Assembly (NCBI RefSeq): GCF_001672815.1
Contig: NZ_LZKK01000211.1
Location: forward strand, 1-53,030
From: Mycobacterium sp. E796
GTDB lineage: Bacteria; Actinomycetota; Actinomycetes; Mycobacteriales; Mycobacteriaceae
Direction: 5' to 3'
Length of the DNA: 53,030 nt
Shown: positions 35,357 to 42,872 of the stretch, piece by piece
Layout of the letters: each line of letters begins with the position of its first letter
Numbering within the stretch: the first letter of the stretch is position 1
Program-made: the position numbers and the translations under genes
The notes under the pieces: model-generated
The model's database searches: none
What the model saw: the letters and a program-made list of their open reading frames with translations, nothing else
Told to the model about the DNA's origin: nothing

Positions 35357-35812
35357 CTACACCGGGTCCAGTCGGAACACCGCGCACCGGCCGGCCAGGG
35401 CTTCGAATTCCTCGGGGCGACCGTCGATCACAAGTCCCGCCCGTTTCATGAAGCCGACGCCCGTGGGCACCTCGGTCGGGAAGGCGCGCAGGATCGGCCG
35501 CGCGTCGTCGGGCGACAACTCCACCATCCGCACCTTTTGGAGGCGCCGCCCGCGGGCCACCGTCGCCTGCCCGGCGGCGCGCGCGTTGGCGACCCAGTCG
35601 GCCCCGGGAAATCCGGCGACGACGAACTCGTGCCCGTCGACCGTCATCGGGGTCACCGGTGTCGACCGGTCGCGGCCGGACTTGCGCCCTTTCACCGTCA
35701 GCACGACGGGGCTCTCACCCCCGAAACTCATTCCCAGCCGCGACATCCGGATGAAGAGCTTGTTTGCCGGCTTCAGCCACCACGGCGGCCGGACCGGTTC
35801 GACGCTGCCCAC
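35357..35812 (-). CDS. Deazaflavin-dependent nitroreductase-family protein
   Basis: From GTG 35812 the protein has 151 residues. It carries the split-barrel F420 family blocks LTVKGRKSGRDRSTPVTPM and FVVAGFPGADWVANARAAG, and ends in a conserved GFMKRAGLVIDGRPEEFEAL region. It likely uses F420H2 on an unknown substrate. It lies 10 bp after the aldo/keto reductase gene and 5 bp before the secreted-repeat gene, so it sits in the middle of a leftward operon. Confidence 0.85.
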   Translation of the reverse strand: MGSVEPVRPPWWLKPANKLFIRMSRLGMSFGGESPVVLTVKGRKSGRDRSTPVTPMTVDGHEFVVAGFPGADWVANARAAGQATVARGRRLQKVRMVELSPDDARPILRAFPTEVPTGVGFMKRAGLVIDGRPEEFEALAGRCAVFRLDPV

Positions 35813-35822
35813 GGCAGCGACG

Positions 35823-36710
35823 TTACCCGCCGGGCCGCGCCTCGAGCCGCGCGAGTACGTCGGCACCCAGGGTGACGTCGCCGGCGCCGAGGTTCTCCTC
35901 GAGGTGTGCCACCGATCGCGTCCCGGCAATGAGCAATGTGTTGGGGGAGTGGGCCAGCAGCCATGCCAGCCCGATTTGAGCTGGCGTAGCGCCGATTTCG
36001 CCGGCGACCTCGACCACCACCGGGTGGTCGGTGACCTTGGGGAAGCCCGGGAACGCCGACCCCAACGGGAAGTACGGCACCCACGCGATGCCCTCCGCCT
36101 TGCACAGGTCGAGGGTGTCCTCCTGCGAGCGGTCGAGGAGGCTGTAGGCGTTCTGCACGCAGACGATGCCCGCGGGCAGGGCCCGGCGCACCACGTCGAG
36201 CGGCACGCTGCTGATGCCGATCGCACCGATCTTGCCCTCGTCGCGCAGCGCGATCATCTCGGCGAGCTGGTCATCGAGGTCGACGTCCTGGTCGCCCCCG
36301 GCGGCCGCAGCAGGCCCGAGGTCCATGCGCCGCAGGTTGACCACCGGGACGCAATCCAGGCCCAGCTGGCGCAGGTCGTCCTCCACGGCGGCGCGCAACT
36401 CGGCGGGCCGCTGCGCCGCGGTCAGGGGCATGGGTTGTTCGCCGGTGTAGCGCGCGCCGACCTTGCTGACGATGACCAGGTCTTCGGGGTAGGGGGCCAG
36501 GGCCGCGCGGATCCGGCGGTTCACCTCGCCCGGGCCGTAGAACGACGCGGTGTCGATGTGGTTGACGCCGAGTTCGACCGCGCGGCGCAGCACCGCGGTC
36601 GCGTCGTCGTCGGAGACCGCCTCGAACAGTTGCATCGCGCCGTAGCCGATGCGGGCGACCGTCGACTTGCCGATGTCGCCGACGCCGCCGGGCTGGGGTT
36701 TGTCCGTCAT
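35823..36710 (-). CDS. Aldo/keto reductase under divergent TetR control
   Basis: A protein of 295 residues from ATG 36710 with ribosome site GAGGAG four bases upstream. AKR marks are RIGYGAMQLF, HIDTASFYGPGEVN (catalytic Asp and Tyr), VIVSKVGA (Lys), and the NADPH block LLIAGTRSVAHLEENLGA. The loop PAAAAGGDQDVDLDDQ is longer than in most relatives. The gene is divergent from a TetR gene with two palindromic operators in the 81 bp between them, so an inducer, perhaps an aldehyde or ketone, probably controls it. Confidence 0.9.
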   Translation of the reverse strand: MTDKPQPGGVGDIGKSTVARIGYGAMQLFEAVSDDDATAVLRRAVELGVNHIDTASFYGPGEVNRRIRAALAPYPEDLVIVSKVGARYTGEQPMPLTAAQRPAELRAAVEDDLRQLGLDCVPVVNLRRMDLGPAAAAGGDQDVDLDDQLAEMIALRDEGKIGAIGISSVPLDVVRRALPAGIVCVQNAYSLLDRSQEDTLDLCKAEGIAWVPYFPLGSAFPGFPKVTDHPVVVEVAGEIGATPAQIGLAWLLAHSPNTLLIAGTRSVAHLEENLGAGDVTLGADVLARLEARPGG

Positions 36711-36740
36711 GGTGCTCCTCATGCCACACTGATGGGAATG

Positions 36741-36754
36741 CGGAGGACCCTCCG
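36741..36754. promoter_or_regulatory. Palindromic operator 1, CGGAGG-AC-CCTCCG
   Basis: A perfect 6+2+6 palindrome, extended by a flanking G/C pair, between the divergent aldo/keto reductase and tetR genes. The same motif recurs 35 bp away. It is placed to control both directions. Confidence 0.7.
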
Positions 36755-36775
36755 CTTGTCCGAGCCTAGCAGAAC

Positions 36776-36789
36776 CGGAGGAACCTCCG
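36776..36789. promoter_or_regulatory. Palindromic operator 2, CGGAGG-AA-CCTCCG
   Basis: The second copy of the palindrome, 35 bp centre to centre from the first. Its GGAGG lies ten bases before the TTG at 36792 and can act as the ribosome site of tetR, so operator and translation start are merged. Confidence 0.7.
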
Positions 36790-36791
36790 CT

Positions 36792-37340
36792 TTGGTCGAG
36801 TCCACCCGGTCCGACGCCCGCCGGAATCGCGAAAAGCTGCTCGAGGTGGCGACCGCGGCGTTCGCGACCGCGGACGGACGGCCGGTGTCGCTCGAATCGA
36901 TCGCGCGCGACGCGGGCGTCGGGATCGGCACGCTGTACCGGCATTTCCCCAACAGGGAGGCCCTCGTCGAGGCGATTTACCGCGCCGAGCTCGCCGAAGT
37001 GGCCGCGGCCGCCGAAGGGCTGCTCAAACGGCATCCGCCCGAGCAGGCCCTGCGACGCTGGATGGACCGATACGCCGCCTTCGTGGCCGCCAAGCGGGGG
37101 ATGGCCGAGTCGCTACACGCGATCTTCGATTCCGGCGCGATGGAACCCAGTCAGACCCGCGACCGCATCGTGGGGGCCGTCGACACGCTGTTGCGCGCCG
37201 GTGCCGAGGACGGGAGCCTGCGCTCGGACGTGCCGGCCGACGACGTCGTGTCCAGCCTCATCGGCATTTTTCTGGCCAGCGGTTCGCCGGAGCAGACGGC
37301 CCGCATGTTGGACCTGTTGCTGGCGGGCGTGTCCCGCTAA
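36792..37340 (+). CDS. TetR-family regulator of the aldo/keto reductase operon
   Basis: From TTG 36792 the protein has 182 residues, beginning LVESTRSDARRNREKLLEVA. The HTH (VSLESIARDAGVGIGTLYRHFPNREAL) is complete, followed by an all-helical ligand domain ending LLLAGVSR. An ATG at 36732 or 36738 would add 18-20 residues, but it has no ribosome site and would translate both operator palindromes. TTG has GGAGG at good spacing. A diverged copy of its last third lies at 51528-51731. Confidence 0.9.
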   Translation: MVESTRSDARRNREKLLEVATAAFATADGRPVSLESIARDAGVGIGTLYRHFPNREALVEAIYRAELAEVAAAAEGLLKRHPPEQALRRWMDRYAAFVAAKRGMAESLHAIFDSGAMEPSQTRDRIVGAVDTLLRAGAEDGSLRSDVPADDVVSSLIGIFLASGSPEQTARMLDLLLAGVSR

Positions 37341-37693
37341 TCGGGCTCGATCTTTGCGCCAGGACGCCGACTACCGCGCCCTGCGGATGCTCCAGATGCC
37401 CCGAATGAGCAACGCGCACAGCCCGATTAGGAGTAATCCGAATAGGGCCACCAAGAAGATCGCGGTGCGTACCGAGTGGGCCGTATACGCGGTGCCGTCT
37501 TTCACGTGCACGGCGAGTGATGATCCGGCGGCGAGGTTTCTGTCGAACCCGTTGTCGATCAGGCCGGATTGGGTTTGTCCATTGACGGTCCAAGTACCCG
37601 TGCAGCTAATCAAGTGGAACTTTGCGCTGGATTTGTCGCAGCCAACGATGATGGCTGTGGTGGGCGTGCCAACGCCGTACTGGTAGGCCGGGT
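37146..37693. repeat. Left direct repeat flanking the island
   Basis: Matches 51540-52084. The first 200 bp (tetR 3' end) agree at roughly four in five positions with one codon indel. From 37347 to 37693 (against 51738-52084) only about three mismatches are visible by eye. Beyond 37693 the copies diverge again. Confidence 0.9.
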
Positions 37694-37805
37694 GCCAATA
37701 TCCCCCGAGCTCGTGAAGACCCGCCCCGCTGCGGGGCCGCTCCCAGGACAGGCGTGCCCTGCCCACGCGTGCACCCTTCCCGGCCCTCCATTGGCCCAGC
37801 TCTGC
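37371..37805 (-). pseudogene. Truncated, internally deleted copy of the membrane protein at 51762-52745
   Basis: The leftward frame encodes the C-terminal part of the membrane protein (YQYGVGTPTTAIIVGCDKSS to the final RGIWSIRRAR), nearly identical to the intact copy. At about 37727 the sequence jumps over roughly 230 bp: the stretch 37728-37805 aligns with about 52350-52432 of the intact gene (agga-tgccctgcc, cctccattggccca). Homology then ends. The 131-residue open frame that remains has lost its first two helices and is probably not functional. Confidence 0.8.
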
Positions 37806-37885
37806 CCCAGTAGTGACTCCCGCTGTTGTTGTAGCTTCTCAAACTTTGTTGCGGATTCTCAAAGTCGATTGCGGGATCGCCTGCG

Positions 37886-39079
37886 TCATATCGTCGGACT
37901 GATGTGATCTTCGACGCCTAGCAAGGATTTCCCGAGCACCTCGTAGCCGACGGCTAGATTGAACCCAGCATGTCGGGCGGCGATGTTGGCGTCGCGCCAA
38001 TACCGTTGAAGGGGGTTCGATTCGGCGAAAGCCGCCGCGCCGTGGATATTGATGGCGATGCCGATCGCCTTGAGTGCCTGGTGTGCTGCGTGGCCGAACG
38101 CCGCTCGCATCTGGGCGCGCTGGTCGTATGTCGGCGATGTCGCCTGGGTAGTGAAGCGGTCGAGAGTCTGGGCAATATGGTGCGCGTGCAGCCGCGCGGT
38201 TTGCAACGCCAACGCGGCCTGGCCGATCTGCAGGTGCACCCCTACCGAATCGCTCTGTCGCGCGAACACGGTGTGATGCATGGCCTTGTTCGACGCAGCG
38301 CGCACCGTGGTCGTCAGTGCCGCGTTGGCCAGCCCGAGCATGGGCCCCGCTAGCCCCAGCATTGCTACCGGCATCAGGGGCAATCGGTATACGGCGGCCA
38401 ACGCGGTGTTGTCGATGGCAGGGCCGAGCCCTGTCATTGGAATCAACCGATGTTCGGGAACGAACACCTCGTCGCCCACCCAAGTGTTGCTCCCAGTGGC
38501 GCGCATGCCGATCACCTGCCACGTGTCGTCCACCTGTAACTCTTTGGCAGGCACTAGACACATGTACTGCTCGGTCCGCTGAGCATCGTTGTCGGCCACG
38601 GTTGCCGAGATGTTGGCCCAGGTGGCATGAAGAGCACCGGAGGTATAACTCCAACGGCCGCTGACGATTAGCCCGCCGTCGACGCGGCGGCCTGCTACAT
38701 CGTGCCATGAGCCAGCGATGCGTGCATCTGGGTCTGACCCGAACACTTCTTCTTGTGCCTGCCCGGTTGCGTGTGCGGTCAACCAGGCGCCTACCGCACT
38801 CACCCCAATGAGCCACGCCGCTGACCCGTCGGCTTCGCCGAGAATTTCGGTGATGGTTAAAAAGGTCTGCAGATCGTGATCGTATCCGCAAAACCGCTGC
38901 GGCTTGAGCAGCCGGAATAATCCAGCGTCGGCTAAGGCCGAGATCACTTCGGCGGAAAGCCGACGGTGAAGTTCACCTTCACCGGCATGGGCGGCCAACA
39001 GCGGCTGCAACGCCGCCGCACGCGCAACAAGCTCGGCGGATGTTGGGCCCTTGCCATGGTGGTCTGTCAGGGATGTCAT
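37886..39079 (-). CDS. Acyl-CoA-dehydrogenase-fold flavin monooxygenase (HsaA/DszC-like)
   Basis: ATG 39079 with GGAG four bases upstream gives 397 residues. The order is the ACAD N-terminal helical part (AALADAGLFRLLKPQRFCGY), the middle beta barrel (AGSWHDVAGRRVDGGLIVSGRW, GMRATGSNTWVGDEVFVPEHR) and the C-terminal helical domain ending with a GAAAFAESNPLQRYWRDANIAARH block. That block is typical of group D two-component monooxygenases and lacks the acyl-CoA dehydrogenase Glu pattern. It needs reduced flavin from a partner not seen nearby. In-frame sequence runs 600 bp further upstream but looks non-coding. Promoter palindrome at 39215-39230. Confidence 0.88.
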   Translation of the reverse strand: MTSLTDHHGKGPTSAELVARAAALQPLLAAHAGEGELHRRLSAEVISALADAGLFRLLKPQRFCGYDHDLQTFLTITEILGEADGSAAWLIGVSAVGAWLTAHATGQAQEEVFGSDPDARIAGSWHDVAGRRVDGGLIVSGRWSYTSGALHATWANISATVADNDAQRTEQYMCLVPAKELQVDDTWQVIGMRATGSNTWVGDEVFVPEHRLIPMTGLGPAIDNTALAAVYRLPLMPVAMLGLAGPMLGLANAALTTTVRAASNKAMHHTVFARQSDSVGVHLQIGQAALALQTARLHAHHIAQTLDRFTTQATSPTYDQRAQMRAAFGHAAHQALKAIGIAINIHGAAAFAESNPLQRYWRDANIAARHAGFNLAVGYEVLGKSLLGVEDHISPTI

Positions 39080-39812
39080 CAAGCTCCGATCCGGCAACAC
39101 ATGGTGACTCACCAACGGGCCCCGGCCACAACCCGATCGAGCTGGCCATCGTGGGCACGCGGCGGCGCGTTGCTCGACAGGCACTGCCGATTGAAGGTGG
39201 CCAATTCCAGATGTGATGGTACATGCCATCATATACTCTCCGCAATCCTTACCCACACAGGCACCAGAGGCCGGCCCGGCAATCGACGAAGCACCTACTC
39301 GCCGAAGGTAAACAACGTCACCTGACACAGATTGGATAACGGTCAGAGCCCAAACCCAATGCCCCACAAGCGGACCTGTCTGAAGAGGAATTCCACCGCC
39401 AGATAAGTTCCCTTCCGCTTTCGCTATGCGACGGTCCGTTTCACTCGGATAAGAGATCGGCGTGTGGGCTACCGTCGAAGCGACGGTAGCCGGTTCGCCT
39501 GAGTGGAGACGCAATCCGGGCAAGGCACGACGGTCGGCACCTGGGATGTGGGCTAAGCGAAAGAGGTTCTGTTCCCTTGCTTGAGATGCGCCCATCGGCT
39601 GGGTTGGCGTCGAGCGAGCCGGATGATTTGGCAGATACTTCCCAGGAGGAGGCATTGCTGGGACCGGGGTTTGCCTCTGGGCGTCCGACGGCTGTGCTAG
39701 AGCCAATATGACAGTCCCAACACTAAGGATTACGTCATCAGATTCGGTGTTACGCAGTTATCTGCGGTTACCCTGTTGGGGTCAGCGACAAGCGCTCAGC
39801 AGAAGGGCCTCG
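39080..39812. other. Long intergenic region between monooxygenase and tetR (island)
   Basis: 733 bp with no convincing gene. The leftward frame stays open here but codes a Pro/Ser/Arg-mixed text without domain features and includes an AT-rich promoter-like zone. The palindrome GATGGT-ACAT-GCCATC lies at 39215-39230. Promoters for both divergent genes must be here. Confidence 0.5.
39211..39234. promoter_or_regulatory. Shared operator, site A (monooxygenase promoter)
   Basis: The dyad GATGGT-ACAT-GCCATC (core 39215-39230), extended as ATGTGATGGT / GCCATCATAT, lies about 135 bp upstream of the monooxygenase start. It has the same core and 4-base spacer as sites at 41775 and 44602. Confidence 0.6.
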
Positions 39813-40430
39813 ATGAGGGATTACGACGGCAAGACTGCGGCGGAGCGGGTAGCGGAACGCCGGTCAAAGCTGATCGATGCCGGCTTCGAGTTATTCGGAG
39901 ACTATGGTTACGCTGGCACGTCGATACGAGCGGTGCTGCGCGAGGCCGGATTGATCGACCGCTACTGGTCTGAGAATTTCACTGACCTGGATGACTTGCT
40001 AGTCGCAGTTTATGACCGATTGATAGAGGATGAGATAGCAGCGTGCCGCGCAGCTATCGACAGGGCCTCGGGGTCGTCTGCGGGTGCGCGGGCCATGATC
40101 GACACGATCGCTCGCCTTTTGGAAAGTGATCCGCGTCGCGCGCGGATTCATCTGCGTGAAATCCTCAATGGCGGCCCTGTTTGCCAACAGCGCCGCCAAG
40201 AAGCCCTTCAGAGACTTGGCGCGCTGGTCGCCGAATTGCTACCAGCGGCGTCAGGTGTGCGTAAACGCAAGCGGCTTCTTCTCGGTATTGGAGTTGTAGC
40301 TGCCGGCGACGAGTATTTGCGTGGCTGGCTGCAAGAGCCTGCGACGACTACGCGCGCGGAGGTGGTCAGGACGGTGATGTATATCTTCGATTCCCTGTCA
40401 GCGCAACTAGTTTCAGTCGCGGCCAATTGA
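39813..40430 (+). CDS. TetR-family regulator (island)
   Basis: From ATG 39813 (GAAGG six bases upstream) the protein has 205 residues. The HTH region reads FGDYGYAGTSIRAVLREAGLIDRYWSENF; the recognition helix has the AGLIDRYW form of TetR proteins that face fatty-acid or terpenoid catabolic genes. A helical ligand domain follows. It is divergent from the monooxygenase gene and is the best candidate to bind the GATGGC-N4-GCCATC sites (inference). Confidence 0.87.
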   Translation: MRDYDGKTAAERVAERRSKLIDAGFELFGDYGYAGTSIRAVLREAGLIDRYWSENFTDLDDLLVAVYDRLIEDEIAACRAAIDRASGSSAGARAMIDTIARLLESDPRRARIHLREILNGGPVCQQRRQEALQRLGALVAELLPAASGVRKRKRLLLGIGVVAAGDEYLRGWLQEPATTTRAEVVRTVMYIFDSLSAQLVSVAAN

Positions 40431-40732
40431 TGGAAGCCTTGGCGTAGCGGCGACGACAGGGACGACGGTCCCAACGAAACGGTGTTTCGAAGAGTCGTAC
40501 CGGAATGCTAAAAAGCTATCTCACAGCGACCGACATCATATGAGAGCGCGCTGCCGGTCCGCCGGGAAGCGTGATCGAAGTTGGTTCTTTCAATTCATTC
40601 CGCAGGCTGCGCTCCCAGCGACCGATAGTGCTGCGGCAGAGTCTATCTCGACAGCGGGGTCGGCCGACACGGCAGCTATGTGATGGCTTCGTCTACCGGC
40701 GTGGTCGCGGGCGACCCACCCCCGTGCAATCA
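40431..40732. other. Intergenic region between convergent tetR and hydrolase genes
   Basis: 302 bp. Short open frames exist on both strands but have no domain features or ribosome sites. I see nothing else in it. Confidence 0.5.
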
Positions 40733-41626
40733 CTAGTAACCTGGCTTGGGCGTTTCGTTCGACTGGTCAGGTGGGCGAGGTTGGCATGAGGCGCCCGCCA
40801 GCGAGTGATGGCCTAGGAACTGAATCACCAGCGAGGTGAATTCCTCGGCGCGCTCGAGAAACATGGCGTGGCTGGAGCCGGGCCCGGTTAATAGCGCGTA
40901 GCACGCGCCCGGAATTGCGTCGGCTACTGAGTATCCTAGCCGGGCCGGGGTAAGCAGATCTTGTTCGCCAGCGAGGATCAGGGCCGGCGTCGAGATGGCG
41001 CCAAGGCGATCGAGCGCTTCGTGCGCCATGGCGGCGTCCCACTGCTCAGCGGCGGTGGCCATTTGCTGTTGTGTGCTAGGGAACAACGGCTCGAATGGTG
41101 CAAGAAACTGCGCGAATTCCCCGGAGCCCAGTAACTCGTGCGAGAAGACGAGAGACAAGGCGGTAAGTGCGGCATTGCGGTCGCCCGTCCGCCATGGATG
41201 GGACAGCCCGGTACCCAGGGCAGCTTGGTATGCGTCGGTGCGGCCCCACGTCGCGACCAATGTGAGCGAGGCAACGCGTTCGCCGTAGGCAAGGGCCAAC
41301 TTTTGAGCGACCGCGCTCCCGAGCGACCAACCCAACACATGGGCGCGTTCGATATCCAGCGCGGTCATGAGGGCGTCGAGATCATCGGCAAGTGAGGCCG
41401 TGCTGACGCAGCCGGTGCCTCGTGTGGAATCACCAATTCCGCGATGGTTGTACGTGGTAACCCGGTAAGCCTTGGTCAATTCCGGCATCAGCGGGCTCCA
41501 CATCCGGTAGTCCTGGCACGTACCGCAGACCAAAATGAGCGGATCACCTTCCCCTGCCTGACCGACTTGCAACTGCACACCGCCACCTATGTCAATCATG
41601 TTGTCGTTCACTTGTGGCGATGTCAT
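40733..41626 (-). CDS. Alpha/beta hydrolase (island)
   Basis: ATG 41626 gives 297 residues; GTG 41641 would add five. The oxyanion region reads LVCGTCQDYRMW with the NHRGIGDS motif, the nucleophile elbow is GWSLGSA (Ser about 100), the acid AGEQDLLTP and the base GSSHAMF. The protein belongs to the esterase / meta-cleavage-hydrolase / epoxide-hydrolase superfamily; the residues do not settle which. A near-perfect 28-bp palindrome of the shared operator type lies at 41769-41796 upstream. The C-terminal tail (GASCQPRPPDQSNETPKPGY) is unusual. Confidence 0.9.
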   Translation of the reverse strand: MTSPQVNDNMIDIGGGVQLQVGQAGEGDPLILVCGTCQDYRMWSPLMPELTKAYRVTTYNHRGIGDSTRGTGCVSTASLADDLDALMTALDIERAHVLGWSLGSAVAQKLALAYGERVASLTLVATWGRTDAYQAALGTGLSHPWRTGDRNAALTALSLVFSHELLGSGEFAQFLAPFEPLFPSTQQQMATAAEQWDAAMAHEALDRLGAISTPALILAGEQDLLTPARLGYSVADAIPGACYALLTGPGSSHAMFLERAEEFTSLVIQFLGHHSLAGASCQPRPPDQSNETPKPGY

Positions 41627-41768
41627 CGCTGTTGCCCCCACCGGAATGTCGTTGTTTTCCTAAGCGCCAGCTACGCGCGCCGCCCCCCACAACCCGAGCG
41701 CTGGCCGCGTGATCTGACTTCGCGACTCGCGCCGCCATCCATTGTGGTGGCGCGCCTGTAGGCTATCA

Positions 41769-41796
41769 CTATCAGATAGCGCGTGCCATCTGATAG
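41769..41796. promoter_or_regulatory. Shared operator, site B (hydrolase promoter)
   Basis: Arms of 12 bp (41769-41780 and 41785-41796) with one mismatch flank the spacer GCGT. The core is GATAGC-GCGT-GCCATC. It is the strongest of the three related dyads and lies about 145 bp upstream of the hydrolase ATG. Confidence 0.7.
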
Positions 41797-41954
41797 CAGA
41801 GGCGTACCGAGTGAGCGAGCGTTCCGCAGCCGAACCCCGTAGTTGCAAAGCGCCACCGGCAAATCGACTACAGCCTGCCGCATCGGGGAAGAGATCGAAT
41901 TGATCTTGCCTTGGACGTGACGGTTTACTTCGGACCGCAGCCGCGGCGGGTTCT

Positions 41955-42068
41955 ATGAGCCAGTTATCGGGGGTATCCGCTGTGGCGATGGCGGTCATCA
42001 TCCTGCTGGCAACAGGAATCGGAATGCTTTCTGGCGGTCTGACTCAAAAAGTAGCCAGCACAATATGA
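41955..42068 (+). CDS. Possible small membrane protein, 37 aa
   Basis: ATG 41955 to TGA 42068 encodes 37 residues with one plausible membrane helix (SAVAMAVIILLATGIGML) and a short polar tail (SGGLTQKVASTI). The ribosome site is weak (GCGGG). It lies in the otherwise empty 506-bp stretch between the hydrolase and HxlR genes, on the opposite strand to both. Confidence 0.3.
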   Translation: MSQLSGVSAVAMAVIILLATGIGMLSGGLTQKVASTI

Positions 42069-42132
42069 TTCCGCGGATGCTGGCCCGGGCAAGGCCACGG
42101 AAGCCGAACGAGGCGCGCAGCGACGGCGCCGC

Positions 42133-42777
42133 CTACAACGCAAACGCCTGACGCACCGCATCGACGGCCTCAGGGTCGCCGTTGAAGGTGACGCGCCGCA
42201 GCGCCGCCTTGCGCTTGGCTCCGCCTGATCTCAGGCGGACATTGACCAGGTCCGCTTCGGTGGAGGTGATACTCACCGCGGGCTCGCCGCGCGCCGCTCC
42301 GAGGCTCCCCTCCGTCACCGCGAACTCAAAACGGCGGCCGTCGATCTCGATGCGACACGTCGCCTTGAGGCCGGCCGCGCGGGCCGGGTCGAATCCGAGC
42401 AGGATCCCGGCCAGGAACCCGTTCAACGGAGACGCCGGGCCGTCCCCGATTGGATCCAGCCGATCCAGCCCGAACCATGCGATGCTTTGCAAGATCGGCA
42501 CCGCCTGTTGCCACCCTATGTCGGAAAGCGTGTATATGGCACGCCCGATGGGGGCGGGCAGGTCGGCGCGATCGACGAGGCCGGCCTTTTGTAATTCCTT
42601 GAGCCGGTCAGCGAGAAGATTGGTCGCAATGCCGGGCAGCGCGTTGCGCAGGTCGCTATAGCGGCGGGCTCCGCCGACCAGCTCGCGCAGGATCAGCAAC
42701 GTCCACCGTTCGCCAACGACATCAAGCCCGCGCGCGATCGGACAGTTCTGACCGTAGTTCCTGCGACGCGGTGCCAA
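42133..42777 (-). CDS. HxlR-family regulator with C-terminal SCP2-like domain
   Basis: From TTG 42777 the protein has 214 residues. The HxlR winged helix is clear: NCPIARGLDVVGERWTLLIL, RRYSDLRNALPGIATNLLADRL and YTLSDIG. Residues from about 120 form a sterol-carrier-like domain (CRIEIDGRRFEFAVTEG) seen in one HxlR branch. It lies 95 bp downstream of the GMC oxidoreductase gene on the same strand and may sense a hydrophobic intermediate (inference). Confidence 0.9.
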   Translation of the reverse strand: MAPRRRNYGQNCPIARGLDVVGERWTLLILRELVGGARRYSDLRNALPGIATNLLADRLKELQKAGLVDRADLPAPIGRAIYTLSDIGWQQAVPILQSIAWFGLDRLDPIGDGPASPLNGFLAGILLGFDPARAAGLKATCRIEIDGRRFEFAVTEGSLGAARGEPAVSITSTEADLVNVRLRSGGAKRKAALRRVTFNGDPEAVDAVRQAFAL

Positions 42778-42872
42778 CTCAACCTACAAACGTGAAGACA
42801 GTTGTTGCCACCTGAGACCCGCGACGGCCGCCTCCGGTGTACTGTGCCGCGTCGCCCCAGAGTGCCGAGTAC

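Noticed and set aside
39080..39706. In-frame upstream extension of the monooxygenase (about 209 codons)
   Set aside because: No flavoprotein or signal features; a good ribosome site and the normal family N-terminus favour ATG 39079, and the stretch contains an operator-like dyad.
40571..40789. Rightward 72-codon frame overlapping the hydrolase 3' end
   Set aside because: Arg-rich text typical of an antisense shadow; no ribosome site.
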